Below are positions 31,355 through 41,433 of a stretch of DNA of 64,000 nucleotides, one piece after another; position 1 is the first letter of the stretch, and each line of letters begins with the position of its first letter. The position numbers were made by a program, and so were the translations under genes. The stretch covers positions 62,001-126,000 of the forward strand of contig SZNP01000005.1 in assembly GCA_005239435.1 (NCBI GenBank), read 5' to 3'. The notes beneath the pieces are model-generated. The model did no database searches and had not been told where the DNA came from. It worked only from the letters and a program-made list of their open reading frames with translations. This stretch comes from Halorussus salinisoli. Lineage in GTDB: Archaea > Halobacteriota > Halobacteria > Halobacteriales > Haladaptataceae.

Positions 31355-33133
31355 ATGTCCGAGAAATCCAACATGTCTCGTCGGTCGTTCCTGAAAGCGA
31401 CCGGTGGGACGGCATCGGCTGTCGCGATTACGGGTACTGCGGCCGGACAAGAGACGACTACCGCTCAGCAGGAGGGGGGCAAAGGAGGCACGCTGAACCT
31501 CATCAACGCCACGATGAGCACGCTCGACCCCATCAAGGCGACTGACACCGCTTCCGGGGTCGTCATTCAGCAGATATTCGATGCTCTGATGAACTATCCG
31601 GACGGAGAAATCGAGGTCGAAAACCTCCTCGCGGAGAGTTTCGAGACCTCCGATGACTTCACGACGTACACGTTCAACATCAAGCAGGGCGCGCAGTATC
31701 ACGGCGACTTCGGCGAAGTCACTGCGCAGGACTTCGTCTACTCGTGGGAGCGCCTCGCCGCCTCCGACGAGTCTCGGCGGGCGTACTTCATCCTGTCGTC
31801 GATTGGCATCCAGCACGAGACCGACGACGAAGGGAACTATCAACCGGGGACGCTGGCGGTCGAGGCGGTAGACGACTACACCCTCCGAATGACGCTCGAA
31901 GAACCGTTCCACGCCACGCTCCCGATGCTGGCGTACACGTCTTTCGCGGCGCTTCCGGAGGGAATCCTCGGCGACATCGAGGGGTACGACGGTGAGATGG
32001 AGTACGAGGAATTCGCCACCTCGAACCCCATCGGCGCCGGTCCGTTCCAGTTCGAGACGTGGCAGTCCAACGACGAGGCGGAGGTCTCGCGGTTCGACGA
32101 CTACCACGGCGAGACTCCTCAACTGGACGCGGTCAATTGGCGCATCATCGAGGACGACAACGCCCGGTACACCTACGCGATGAACCGGAACGCAGACTAC
32201 TTCCCGATTCCGACGCCGTTCTACGACCCGAACAAGGTCAGCGTCGAGAACACCGACGATCTCGGGCGGGATGTCGGTACCTACGGCCCGGTTCGGAACG
32301 GCGAGACGCTGAACTACCTCGGCGTGGCGACCATCAACGCGTTCTACATCGGGTTCAACACGGCGCAAGTCGAGAAACCCGCGCGGGTGGCCGCGGCCTA
32401 CGCGATGAACCAACAGCAGGTCATCGAGCAGATATTCAAGGGGCGCGGGGAGGCCGCGTACCACTTCACGCCGCCGAACATCTACCCCGGCGGTCCGGAC
32501 GCGTACGACCAGCACGCACAGCAGAATTACCCGTACGGCTACAACGAGACCCAACTTCAACAGGCCCGACAGGTGATGGAAGAGGCTGGATACGGCCCGA
32601 ACAATCAGTACCAGTTCACCTTCACCATCTACGAGGGCTCCGACACGTGGCAACAGACGGGCCAACTCCTGCGCGACCAGTTGGCCAGTGCTCACATCCA
32701 GATGAACATCGAGACTGCACCGTTCTCGACCCTGCTCCAGCGCGGACGCGAGGGGAACCTTCAGGCGTACTCGCTCGGGTGGATCATGGACTGGCCCGCC
32801 CCGGACAACTTCCTGCAACTGCTCAACCCGCCGCAGACCGACACGTCGCAGGACGCGCCCATCTCGTACGTCAACTGGTCGGGCACCGAGGCGGCCCAGC
32901 AGGCGACCAGCGCCTACGAGCAGATTCAGGACAACCCCGCGCCGACCGACGAGGCCGAGCAGGCTCGCAACGAGTCCTACGTCCAGATAGAGGAGGCCAA
33001 CTGGGAGGACGTGGTGTTCCTCCCGGTCTACCACCGGACCGACGAGCGGTTCTGGTACGACAACGTGGATATCGAGAAGTTCGGCGGTGCAGGCACCAGT
33101 CGCCAGATGTACGACACGACCGAAATGGAATGA
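31355..33133 (+). CDS. peptide-type ABC solute-binding protein (orphan)
   Basis: This 592-residue protein is a family-5 (DppA/OppA-type) binding protein. It has a Tat signal (MSRRSFLKATGG) but no lipobox Cys in the first 35 residues. Fold markers include LNLINATMSTLDPIKA, NPIGAGPFQFETW and AYAMNQQQVIEQIFKG. It would bind oligopeptides or a similar ligand outside the cell. Unusually, no permease or ATPase gene flanks it. Asn, Gln and Tyr are unusually common for a haloarchaeal protein. A second ATG at codon 6 is also possible. Confidence 0.9.
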   Translation: MSEKSNMSRRSFLKATGGTASAVAITGTAAGQETTTAQQEGGKGGTLNLINATMSTLDPIKATDTASGVVIQQIFDALMNYPDGEIEVENLLAESFETSDDFTTYTFNIKQGAQYHGDFGEVTAQDFVYSWERLAASDESRRAYFILSSIGIQHETDDEGNYQPGTLAVEAVDDYTLRMTLEEPFHATLPMLAYTSFAALPEGILGDIEGYDGEMEYEEFATSNPIGAGPFQFETWQSNDEAEVSRFDDYHGETPQLDAVNWRIIEDDNARYTYAMNRNADYFPIPTPFYDPNKVSVENTDDLGRDVGTYGPVRNGETLNYLGVATINAFYIGFNTAQVEKPARVAAAYAMNQQQVIEQIFKGRGEAAYHFTPPNIYPGGPDAYDQHAQQNYPYGYNETQLQQARQVMEEAGYGPNNQYQFTFTIYEGSDTWQQTGQLLRDQLASAHIQMNIETAPFSTLLQRGREGNLQAYSLGWIMDWPAPDNFLQLLNPPQTDTSQDAPISYVNWSGTEAAQQATSAYEQIQDNPAPTDEAEQARNESYVQIEEANWEDVVFLPVYHRTDERFWYDNVDIEKFGGAGTSRQMYDTTEME

Positions 33134-33196
33134 GCTAATTCGGCGGCCTCTCTTTTCCGGGAGTAGCGGAGGTCCTCGAAGGCGGCACCAGGTAAT

Positions 33197-33216
33197 CCGG
33201 GAGTGATTGCTCCCGG
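33197..33216 (+). terminator. hairpin downstream of the binding protein
   Basis: CCGGGAG and CTCCCGG pair perfectly around a 6-nt loop, about 65 nt after the stop codon. A TTGCGACG run follows, without a clear T-tract. Confidence 0.4.
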
Positions 33217-33667
33217 TTGCGACGATGGTATGGTCGGTGTCAGATGCACACAGCGGCTGGCCGAAGACCAGCGTGCCCACCGTCGGACTCGACTATCTTT
33301 ATCTCACCTACCGACGGTTTCACTCAGGCTGAGCGTAACGTTATAAATGTCTGTCGGGTATTTTTCCGAGAGCGCCCGCGTAGTTTCTTGCGAGAGCGGT
33401 GAACAACGTCGGCTATGCGCGGTTGGGAGGCGTGAGGTCCTCGCGGTACTGTGCAGTGCGGTGCCGTCATTCGTTGACTCGAGGAGCAGCTAGCGTTCCC
33501 GATGCTATCCCTCGCTCCCGATGTCGTCCCTCGTTCCGGAAACCTCGACACCGCGATTTTCGTCGCGTGGATTGGTCTGACGTGGGGTCGACCGTGACGG
33601 TGAGAACACCGTGTGCGGAGAATCGATTCGAGACCGTGACGCGAACTCGGAAATACGTACAATCGTC

Positions 33668-33702
33668 ATACGCATACTCTCAACTGTTAAGCAAATGCGT
33701 AT
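33668..33702. promoter_or_regulatory. 8-bp inverted repeat upstream of ALDH
   Basis: ATACGCAT and ATGCGTAT are perfect inverted copies with 19 nt between them. TATTTATG (33700-33707) overlaps the right arm and may be the TATA element, so a bound protein could block transcription. Confidence 0.4.
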
Positions 33703-33764
33703 TTATGCGAACTCCGCCGACTCGCCCGAAGCTACAACCCGCTGGGCGACGTACTTCGGACGAC

Positions 33765-35168
33765 ATGGACCGCACGAATCCCGCGACCGGCGAGTCGCTC
33801 GAACCGGTACCGGACGACTCCGACGAAGAGGTGGACGCCGCGCTCGACGCGGCGACCGAGACCTTCGCGGAGTGGAAGGACGTACCCATCCGGAAGCGCC
33901 AGCAACTCCTGGCGAACGCCGGGGACGTACTCCGGGAGAACAAGCAGGAGTACGCCGAGTTGATGACCCGAGAGATGGGCAAACCCGTCGATTCGGCCGT
34001 CTCGGAGGTCGAGAAGTGCGCGTGGGTCTGCGACTACTACGCCGAGAACGCGGCCGAACACCTCCAGACCGAGCGCCGTCCCGGACCCTCCCACGCCGAG
34101 ACCTACGTCTCCTACGAACCGCTCGGACCGATTCTGGCGGTCATGCCGTGGAACTTCCCGTTCTGGCAGGTCTTTCGGTTCGCCGCGCCGCACCTCACCG
34201 CGGGCAACGTCGGCCTGCTGAAGCACGCCTCGAACGTGCCGGGGTGTGCGCAGGCGATTCAGGAGGTCTTCGAGGAGGCGGGCTATCCGGAGGGGGTCTT
34301 CCAGTCTCTCGTTATTCACTCCGACGAGGCCGAGGGGGTCATCGAAGACGACCGCGTGGTGGCGGTCACGCTCACCGGGAGCGCACGTGCGGGTCGCTCC
34401 GTGGCGGAGACCGCGGGCCAGAACCTGAAGAAGTCGGTCCTCGAACTCGGCGGGTCGGACCCCTTCGTCGTACTGGACGACGCCGACTTGGAGGCCGCCG
34501 CCCGGACCGGCGCGCAGGCACGGACCCTCAACGCCGGGCAGTCGTGCATCGCGGCCAAGCGGTTCGTCGTCCACACCGACGTCTACGACGAGTTCCTCGA
34601 CGAGTTCGTCTCGGAGATGGACGACCTGACCGTGGGCGATCCGACCGACGAGAACACCGACCTCGGTCCGCAGGCCCGCGAGGACTTGATGGAGAGCCTC
34701 CACGAGCAAGTTCAGCAGACCGTCGAGGAGGGCGCGACCCTCGAACTCGGCGGCGAACCGCTCGACCGCGACGGGTTCTACTACCCGCCGACTGTCCTGA
34801 CCGACGTGCCCCGCGACTCGGTGGCCGCCTGCGAGGAGGTGTTCGGCCCCGCCGCCGCAGTCTTCGAAGTCGAGAGCGAAGCGGAAGCAATCGAAGTCGC
34901 AAACGACGTTCACCTCGGACTGGGCGCGTCGGTCTGGACGCAGGACCTCGACAGGGGCCGGAAGGTGGCCCATCGAATCGACGCGGGCATGACCTTCGTC
35001 AACGAACTCGTCAAGTCCGACCCCAGAGTCCCCTTCGGCGGCGTGAAGGACTCGGGCTACGGCCGGGAACTGGCCGAACACGGCATCGAGGAGTTCGTGA
35101 ACAAGAAGACGATGTGGGTCCAAGAGGCCGACGCGAGCGACGAAGACGTGGACGTGACGATAGAGTAG
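33765..35168 (+). CDS. NAD(P)-dependent aldehyde dehydrogenase (succinate-semialdehyde type)
   Basis: This 467-residue ALDH oxidises an aldehyde to an acid. It starts [16 protein letters not shown], as in succinate-semialdehyde dehydrogenases. The cofactor motif is [13 protein letters not shown], the general base Glu is in [11 protein letters not shown] and the catalytic Cys is in [12 protein letters not shown]. The end, [27 protein letters not shown], is typical. A TATA-like box lies about 60 nt upstream. Substrate assignment is by resemblance only. Confidence 0.9.
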   Translation: MDRTNPATGESLEPVPDDSDEEVDAALDAATETFAEWKDVPIRKRQQLLANAGDVLRENKQEYAELMTREMGKPVDSAVSEVEKCAWVCDYYAENAAEHLQTERRPGPSHAETYVSYEPLGPILAVMPWNFPFWQVFRFAAPHLTAGNVGLLKHASNVPGCAQAIQEVFEEAGYPEGVFQSLVIHSDEAEGVIEDDRVVAVTLTGSARAGRSVAETAGQNLKKSVLELGGSDPFVVLDDADLEAAARTGAQARTLNAGQSCIAAKRFVVHTDVYDEFLDEFVSEMDDLTVGDPTDENTDLGPQAREDLMESLHEQVQQTVEEGATLELGGEPLDRDGFYYPPTVLTDVPRDSVAACEEVFGPAAAVFEVESEAEAIEVANDVHLGLGASVWTQDLDRGRKVAHRIDAGMTFVNELVKSDPRVPFGGVKDSGYGRELAEHGIEEFVNKKTMWVQEADASDEDVDVTIE

Positions 35169-35196
35169 CGACGAGAGTTGGAACGAGTCGCCCGCG

Positions 35197-35835
35197 CTAC
35201 TTCGACTTCTTTCGGCGACTCCGCATGTCGGCGAGCGGAAGGCCGAGCAGGCCGACGAGCAGTGCCCCGCCGAACCCGACCGTGAGGGTGTCACCGAGGC
35301 TCGACCCGCCGGAGCTACTGGAGTCGCCGGAGCCACTGGAACCGGACGCGGCGGCCGACGCCGCGTCAGACCCGACCACGACTGCACCCTTCATGCCCAT
35401 GGGCTTGTGCGGCGTACAGGCGTACTTGACGACGCCGTTCTCCTCGAACGTCTGCTCGAAGGTGTGGCCCTGTTCGCCGACCATCTCGCTCTCGAACGAA
35501 CCGTTTTCGGCCGCCACGTTGTGACTGCCGCCCTCGCCGGTCCACTCCCAGACCACCGTGGTGCCGGGGTCCACCCGGACCGCGGCCGGGCCGAACGCGA
35601 ACGCGCCGTTGTTGCCCTTCGCGCCCACCTCGATAGTGACTTCGGGTTGGCCGGTCTCGTCGACCACGCCGTCGTAGTTCGACACGCCGTCGAACCACCC
35701 ATCGAAGGCCGACTGGGCCGCCGCGGGCGCGCTCGCACTTGCACCTGCGACCGCGATGGTCGCGGCCCCCGCCGCGCCCTTCAGGAAGGTTCGTCGGTCC
35801 ATAGCGCCGCCCGAGTTGCTGGTGTCTGCGTTCAT
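35197..35835 (-). CDS. halocyanin (type-1 copper protein), copy 2
   Basis: This 212-residue blue copper protein has a Tat start (MDRRTFLKGAAG), the cupredoxin core with GSHNVAAEN and YACTPHKPMGMKG (Cys, His, Met ligands), a Ser/Gly-rich linker (GSSGSGDSSSSGGSS) and a C-terminal helix with a basic tail (RSRRKK). The core is nearly identical to copy 1 at 28100, while signal, linker and anchor differ. It is single-gene, with its own TATA box. An electron partner is not adjacent. Confidence 0.92.
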   Translation of the reverse strand: MNADTSNSGGAMDRRTFLKGAAGAATIAVAGASASAPAAAQSAFDGWFDGVSNYDGVVDETGQPEVTIEVGAKGNNGAFAFGPAAVRVDPGTTVVWEWTGEGGSHNVAAENGSFESEMVGEQGHTFEQTFEENGVVKYACTPHKPMGMKGAVVVGSDAASAAASGSSGSGDSSSSGGSSLGDTLTVGFGGALLVGLLGLPLADMRSRRKKSK

Positions 35836-35862
35836 CGTGATTGGACCTTCCGCCCAGGGGGC

Positions 35863-35870
35863 AATATAAA
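35863..35870 (-). promoter_or_regulatory. TATA box of halocyanin copy 2
   Basis: The minus strand reads TTTATATT about 28 nt before the ATG at 35835, one of the clearest haloarchaeal promoters here. Confidence 0.6.
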
Positions 35871-35902
35871 CCCCCTCCGATTCTCGGGGAGTGAAAACGG
35901 GA

Positions 35903-38900
35903 CTACGAGTCCGTCGAAGGGACGACGTCCACGTTCGAGAACTCGAACCGAGCGCCGCCCTCGTCGCTCTCTGTCAGGTCACACTCCCAGTCGTATATCT
36001 CGGCGAGTTGTGCGATGAACGTCAGTCCGAGGCCGATTCCGACGTCGTCGGTCGTGTATCCGGCCTCGAAGATCCGCTCTCGGTCGGCTTCCGGGACGCC
36101 TTTCCCGTCGTCCGCCACGTAGAATCCGTCTTCCAGAGTCCCGATTCGAACCGTCAGGCCGCCGTCGTCGTGCTCGACGGCGTCGTCGTCCGAAGCGTGT
36201 CGGCTCGTCGAACCGTGTTCGACGGCGTTCTGGAGGAGGTTCTGGAGCAAGTGCTGGAGATGGTGCGGTTCGACTTCGACCTGGACGTCCGTCTCCACTT
36301 CGAGTCGGCCCTGTTCGGCGGCGACGTCCGCCCACGCCTCGCTCGCGGCCTCGCGCAGGGAGACGAGTTCGGGGTCGATAGCCGCGTCGCCCCCGCGGGT
36401 CATCACCAGCAGGATGTCGATCATGTCCTCCATCCTGTCGAGGGCGTCGGCTACCTGCTCGAACGCCGACTCGTCCCCGCTCTCGGCCGTTTGAAGGTAG
36501 ATCTGGGCGATCGAGAGGGGGTTTCGGAGTTCGTGTGCCAGCATGCTGGCGAAACTCTCCAGTCGCTCGTTCTGCTCTTCGAGTCGCTGCTCCCGACGCT
36601 TTCGGTCGGAGACGTCCCTGACGTAGACCGACAGACCGCTCTCGGAGGGGTACGCGTGGAACTCGAACCACGCGCCGAACGCCTCGACGTACTCCTCGTG
36701 CGAGACGTTGTTCTGGGTTTCGACCGCTCGATGGAACGCGTCGTAGGCCTCCGACTCCTGAATCTCGGGGAGAACCTCCCAGATGTTACCGTTAAACAGG
36801 TCAGCCTGGTCCACATCGAAGAGCCGTTCGGCGTGCTCGTTCACGTAGGTGAACTGCCACTTCTCGTCCAGCGCGAAGAACCCGTCGTCGATGCGTTCGA
36901 ACACCTCGTCGAGTTCCGCCTGCAACTGGTCGCGCTGGCGCTCGATAGTCTGCTCGCGGTCGGCCCTGTCGAGGGCGGCCTCGGTGTTCGCCGCCAGTAT
37001 CTTTGCGAGGTCGAGTTTGGCCTCGGTTATCTCCTCGTCCATCGTCGAACCCGCCGTGAGAACGCCGTGTTCGCCCAACGGTAGAATCATCTCGGTCTCG
37101 ACTGGCGTCTCGGGGTTGTAGACGTCGTCCTGACTCGCGACGGCGTCGTAGAGCTCCGGTGTCCCCGACGCGTAGACGCGCCACGCGAGCCCTTCGTCTT
37201 CCTCGAAACTCGGAACGCCGTCGAACAACTCCTCGGCTTCCTCGGTCGATGCGACGGGACGAAGCACGCGCTCGTCCCCGTCGAGGAGGTGCACCCCACA
37301 GACGGGGAGGTCGAGGATGCCGCGCACGGTCGAGACGGCGACGTTGCAGATCTCCGTCTTGGTCTGGGCGGCCATCAGGTCGCGGGTGACCTCCCGAAGT
37401 CCCGCCAACGTCTCCTCGTACTGTTTTCGACCGGTGATATCCCGAAACACCGCCTGATTTATCGTCCGCCCACCGATCTCCGCCACGCCAGCGCTAATCT
37501 CGACCGGTACCTCGCGGCCGTCGTCCCGGACGACGTAGTAATCGTCGTCCTCCCGAGTTACGCCGCCCGATTCGACGTGTTCCTCGAAGAGGCGTCGATA
37601 TCGTTCGGCCTCCTCCGGCGGGTGGAGTTCCGACTGGTGCATCCCCACGATCTCCTCACGGGACTTGCCGAGAAGTTGCTCTGCGGCGTCGTTCGTGTCG
37701 ATAATCGTCCCGGTCTCCGCGTCGACGAGGAAGACGGCGTCCGGGGCCGTCTCGACCAGTTTCCGGTACTTCTCCCGCGATGCTTCGAGTTCGGCCTCCC
37801 GCCGTTTCCGGTCGGTGACGTCCCGGCCGATTCCGGCGATACCGAGGGGGTCGCCCGCGTCGTCTCTCAGTAGCGCGCCCGTGAACTCGTAGGCTATCTC
37901 GCGACCGTCTTTGGTCCTCAGGTCGGCCTCCACCCGGGCCGAACCGTCGTCGTACACGCGTTCGATGGCTTCGACGACGCGCTCGGCCCCGTCGTTCGAG
38001 AACAGTTCGGTCGGGAGGCGACCGTCGAGTTCGTCGTTGTCGTACCCCGTCACCGCGTTCGCCTCGTCGTTCCAGCGGACTAACCGTCCGTCGAGGTCGA
38101 GCGTGAAGAAGATGTCCGGCAGCGCGTTCAGGGCACCCTCGGTAAACTCCTTCTCGTGCTTGAGTTCGTCCTCGGCCCGTTTGCGGACCATCAGTTCGCC
38201 CAGTTCCGTAGCGACCGTGGTGACGATGTCGACGAGTCGGTCGTCGGTCGGCCTCGCTTCGGCCATGTAGAACGCGAGGACGGCGACGACGTCGTCTCCG
38301 TCGAGTACGGGCACGCCGAGCGCGGCTTTCAACCCGGCGTCCTCGGCGTCGTCCGTACGGGGGAACACGTCGGGGGTGAGCGCGGCCACGTTCTCCATCC
38401 ACACCGGCTCGTTGCGCTCCCAGACGAGTCCCGGGAGTCCCTCTCCCGAGGCGAACGACGTCGTTTTCGAGACCAGTTTGAACGGGTCGTAGGCGTCCGA
38501 AACCGTGTAGGCCGCGTCGGTTCTTTCCAGGTGCGTTCGGTCCTCCGAGGGGACCCAGGCTTCGCCGTACGCCCACTCCGTCGCGTCGCACACCTCCGTT
38601 ATGGTCGCCTCGAGCCCGTCGAGGAACGTGTCGGCCGCCGCGACCGACCGAGTCGTCGCGTGGAGGAGTCGGCGTTCGTCCTCGGCCCGCTTTCGTTCTG
38701 TCACGTCGCGGACGATGGCGGAGAAGAACGCCTGGCCCTCGTAGGTGATCTCTCGAAACGAGAGCGACAGCGGGACCTCGTGGCCTTCTCGATGCCGCCC
38801 GGACATCTCGACGTAGTCCCAGTCGAGCGTCCGTTCGCCGGTCTCCTGGTAGCGACGGAAGGCGTCGAGGTGGGATTGGCGTAGGTGTTCCGGGACGAGC

Positions 38901-39481
38901 GTCGTCAGCGGTTCGCCGACCAGTTCCTCGGGAGCGTACCCGAACACCTCCTCGACTGCGGGGTTCGCGAAGACGATCTCGTTCGCGGTGTCGATGGTGA
39001 GCACCGCGTCGGGTGCCTGATTGACCAAGGCGTCGAAGTAGGCGGTCGTCCAGTTCGCCGTTCGGCGCGCTCGATAGCGGTCGATGGCGTTCTCGACGCG
39101 CCGGGTCAGTTGGCGGGGTCGATACGACTCCTCGCGCCAGTGGACGTAATCGGTAGCCTCGCGGGCGAGTACCGCCGACGCGAGGTCCGGGTCGTCGGTT
39201 TCGCTCACGGCGACGAAGGGTACGTCAGGCGAAACGTCTCGGACACCGTCGAGTAGCGTGAGAACGTCCACGTCGGCGAGCGGGTTCGCACAGACGATGC
39301 AGGACACCGTCTCCTCTTCGAGCCGGTCGAGTACCGCGGTCGCGGTCGTCACCGAGGTTACTTCCGCGGCGGTCCGCTCTCGGAGGTCAGCGACCGCTCG
39401 CTCGGCAACGCGACCACCGTCTCCGACGTAGAGAACCTGTAACTGTGGTGTGTGGTTGCGCTCGTATCCCGGAGACTGCAC
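35903..39481 (-). CDS. multi-domain sensor histidine kinase (1192 aa)
   Basis: This 1192-residue soluble sensor kinase has, in order: a receiver-like domain (about 13-130) that lacks the phospho-acceptor Asp (CIVCANPLADVDV), PAS1 (about 145-270), GAF1 (280-430), PAS2 (445-560), PAS3 (565-690), GAF2 (695-850), PAS4 (860-975) and a kinase core. The H-box is LAHELRNPLS, the N-box is NLLQNAVEHG, and G-boxes are DDGKGVPE and GIGLGLT. No membrane helix is seen. The GTG start gives the full receiver. No response regulator gene is next to it. Confidence 0.92.
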   Translation of the reverse strand: MQSPGYERNHTPQLQVLYVGDGGRVAERAVADLRERTAAEVTSVTTATAVLDRLEEETVSCIVCANPLADVDVLTLLDGVRDVSPDVPFVAVSETDDPDLASAVLAREATDYVHWREESYRPRQLTRRVENAIDRYRARRTANWTTAYFDALVNQAPDAVLTIDTANEIVFANPAVEEVFGYAPEELVGEPLTTLVPEHLRQSHLDAFRRYQETGERTLDWDYVEMSGRHREGHEVPLSLSFREITYEGQAFFSAIVRDVTERKRAEDERRLLHATTRSVAAADTFLDGLEATITEVCDATEWAYGEAWVPSEDRTHLERTDAAYTVSDAYDPFKLVSKTTSFASGEGLPGLVWERNEPVWMENVAALTPDVFPRTDDAEDAGLKAALGVPVLDGDDVVAVLAFYMAEARPTDDRLVDIVTTVATELGELMVRKRAEDELKHEKEFTEGALNALPDIFFTLDLDGRLVRWNDEANAVTGYDNDELDGRLPTELFSNDGAERVVEAIERVYDDGSARVEADLRTKDGREIAYEFTGALLRDDAGDPLGIAGIGRDVTDRKRREAELEASREKYRKLVETAPDAVFLVDAETGTIIDTNDAAEQLLGKSREEIVGMHQSELHPPEEAERYRRLFEEHVESGGVTREDDDYYVVRDDGREVPVEISAGVAEIGGRTINQAVFRDITGRKQYEETLAGLREVTRDLMAAQTKTEICNVAVSTVRGILDLPVCGVHLLDGDERVLRPVASTEEAEELFDGVPSFEEDEGLAWRVYASGTPELYDAVASQDDVYNPETPVETEMILPLGEHGVLTAGSTMDEEITEAKLDLAKILAANTEAALDRADREQTIERQRDQLQAELDEVFERIDDGFFALDEKWQFTYVNEHAERLFDVDQADLFNGNIWEVLPEIQESEAYDAFHRAVETQNNVSHEEYVEAFGAWFEFHAYPSESGLSVYVRDVSDRKRREQRLEEQNERLESFASMLAHELRNPLSIAQIYLQTAESGDESAFEQVADALDRMEDMIDILLVMTRGGDAAIDPELVSLREAASEAWADVAAEQGRLEVETDVQVEVEPHHLQHLLQNLLQNAVEHGSTSRHASDDDAVEHDDGGLTVRIGTLEDGFYVADDGKGVPEADRERIFEAGYTTDDVGIGLGLTFIAQLAEIYDWECDLTESDEGGARFEFSNVDVVPSTDS

Positions 39482-39606
39482 GACGTAATGTGGAATGCGG
39501 TCCGTAATGAGTCCATTGCCTCGGTCCGAAACCGCTCCGCCGTTCTCCCGTCAATCGACTGGCCTTTTCCACTCGACCAGTCGTATCTTACTCCACCGAC
39601 AGTACC

Positions 39607-41193
39607 TTACTCGATCACGACTTCGACTAGCGACATCTCGTCGCTCCCCACAGCCGTCTCCAGTACGCTCTCCAGTTCGTCCCAGTCGTCGGGGCGGTAG
39701 GCCTCGATACCAAAGCTCTCGGCGAAGGTCTGGAAGTCCGGATTCTGCAGTTCGGTGCCGAAGTGTTCCCCGCGGTGCTCGACCTGCTCCTCGGTGATGA
39801 GACCGTACTCGTCGTCGTTGAACAGCAAGATCGTGTACCCGCAGCCGATTCGGGTCGCGGTCTCGATTTCCGCGGCGTTCATCATGAACCCGCCGTCGCC
39901 GGTCGCGGCGACGACGTTCGAATCGACCGCGAGGTCGGCCGCGAGACCGCCGGGAACCGAGATGCCCATCGAGGCGAGTCCGTTCGAGATGATGCAGGTG
40001 TTGGGCTCGTAGGTCACGAAGTTCTGGGCGATGGTCATCTTGTGGCTTCCCACGTCCGAGAGGAGTACGTCCTCGGAGTCCATCGCGTCCCGGAGAATCG
40101 GTAGGACACCCTCGACCGTGAAGGAGTCGTCTTCGTCCGGGACGGCGGTCACGTCCGCGAGGATGTGCTCGCGAAGGTCGTCGTACCAGTCGCTCTCGAA
40201 GTCGGCGTCGATTTCCTCGCAGCAGGCGTCGAGTTCGCGGACGGCCGCCGCGATGTCCGAGACGACCTCCACGTCTGGGTTGTAGTGTTCGTACACCTCC
40301 GCGGGTTCGCTGTCGAGGTGGACGATGGTGGTCCCGCCCGAGGGGTTCCAGTCGGCGGGGTCGTGTTCGGCGATGTCGTAGCCGACCGTAATCACGAGGT
40401 CGGCCGAGTCGATGGCGTCGGAGGCCTCCTCGTGGTCGCCCGAGTCGAGCGTGAGCAGGGAGCGTTCGTCGTCGTCCGATACCGCGCCCTTGCCCATGTA
40501 GGTCGCCGCCACGGGGAGGTCGTAGTTTTCCGCGAACGACCGGAGATTCTCGCTGGCGTCGGTCCGGACCGCACCGTTGCCCGCGATGACGAGGGGTCGG
40601 TCGGCGTCGGCCAGTAGGTCCCGGACCTCGTCGACTGAGGGCACGTCGGGTTCGGGCCTGCGGACCCTTCTCCTGCTCTCCATCGGTTCGACCTCGCAGT
40701 CCTCGTAGGCCACGTCTTCGGGGAGTTCGAGGTGGGTCGCGCCGGGTTTCTCGTACTCGGCGGTCTTGAACGCCTTCCGAACCGACTCGTGGACGATACC
40801 GGGGTCCGAAATCTGGGCGTTCCACTTCGTCACGGGCGTGAACATGTCGACCACGTCGAGGGTCTGGTGGCTCTCCTTGTGGAGACTTTCCAGTCCGCCC
40901 TGTCCGGTGATCGCGACGAGGGGTGCCTTGTCGAGGTTGGCGTCGGCGACCCCGGTCAGGAGGTTGGTCGCGCCGGGTCCGAGCGTCGAGAGACAGACCC
41001 CCGCGTCGCCGGTCAGTCGGCCCCACACGTCGGCCATGAAGGCTGCGCCCTGTTCGTGGCGAACCGGAACGAACGTGACGTCCGAATCCCGGAGCGCGAA
41101 CATCGTCGCCTCGTTCTCCTCGCCCGGAAGCCCGAACACGTACTCGACGCCTTCGGTTTCGAGTCCCGCAACGAGAACCTCTGCGGTGTTCAT
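39607..41193 (-). CDS. acetolactate synthase-like thiamine diphosphate enzyme
   Basis: This 528-residue ThDP enzyme resembles the catabolic acetolactate synthases. The N-terminal domain has FGLPGEENEATMFAL and the activating Glu in RHEQGAAFMADVWGRLTG. The Mg-ThDP motif is GDGGFMMNAAEIETA with a second Asn in LLFNDDEYGLI. The middle domain (about 190-330) is intact. No regulatory small subunit gene is present, as expected of a catabolic form. Two pyruvates to acetolactate is the likely reaction, but other 2-oxoacid chemistry is possible. Its ATG follows CTATGA by about 30 nt. Confidence 0.88.
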   Translation of the reverse strand: MNTAEVLVAGLETEGVEYVFGLPGEENEATMFALRDSDVTFVPVRHEQGAAFMADVWGRLTGDAGVCLSTLGPGATNLLTGVADANLDKAPLVAITGQGGLESLHKESHQTLDVVDMFTPVTKWNAQISDPGIVHESVRKAFKTAEYEKPGATHLELPEDVAYEDCEVEPMESRRRVRRPEPDVPSVDEVRDLLADADRPLVIAGNGAVRTDASENLRSFAENYDLPVAATYMGKGAVSDDDERSLLTLDSGDHEEASDAIDSADLVITVGYDIAEHDPADWNPSGGTTIVHLDSEPAEVYEHYNPDVEVVSDIAAAVRELDACCEEIDADFESDWYDDLREHILADVTAVPDEDDSFTVEGVLPILRDAMDSEDVLLSDVGSHKMTIAQNFVTYEPNTCIISNGLASMGISVPGGLAADLAVDSNVVAATGDGGFMMNAAEIETATRIGCGYTILLFNDDEYGLITEEQVEHRGEHFGTELQNPDFQTFAESFGIEAYRPDDWDELESVLETAVGSDEMSLVEVVIE

Positions 41194-41433
41194 GAGTCCC
41201 GAGTACGACTCCGAACCTCATAGGTCCGGTTGCCGAACACGTCGCTAGCGAGGGTTGGTCTTGTGTGTGAGACGGGTTATCGAAACTTCGAAAGCCCCGC
41301 CCGCTCGCGGTCACGCGAGCGGAGCGCGCCGCGCCGCTCCGTGGCCGACCGGCCGCTGGATCGACTTCCGGACAACTACATATTTGTGATAGAATCTATT
41401 TTAATTGTCAAGAAACTATATGGTTGGTCATAA

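Larger units (their letters stand above)
33134..33764. other. long gene-free region between binding protein and ALDH
   Basis: This 631-nt stretch holds a terminator hairpin (33197-33216), a mid part with no haloarchaeal-type frame, an 8-bp inverted repeat (33668-33702) and an AT-rich promoter before the dehydrogenase. Nothing else is recognised. Confidence 0.5.

Noticed and set aside
31289..33280. 663-codon minus-strand frame opposite the binding protein
   Set aside because: Arg/Val-rich with no recognisable motif; the plus-strand family-5 binding protein is certain.
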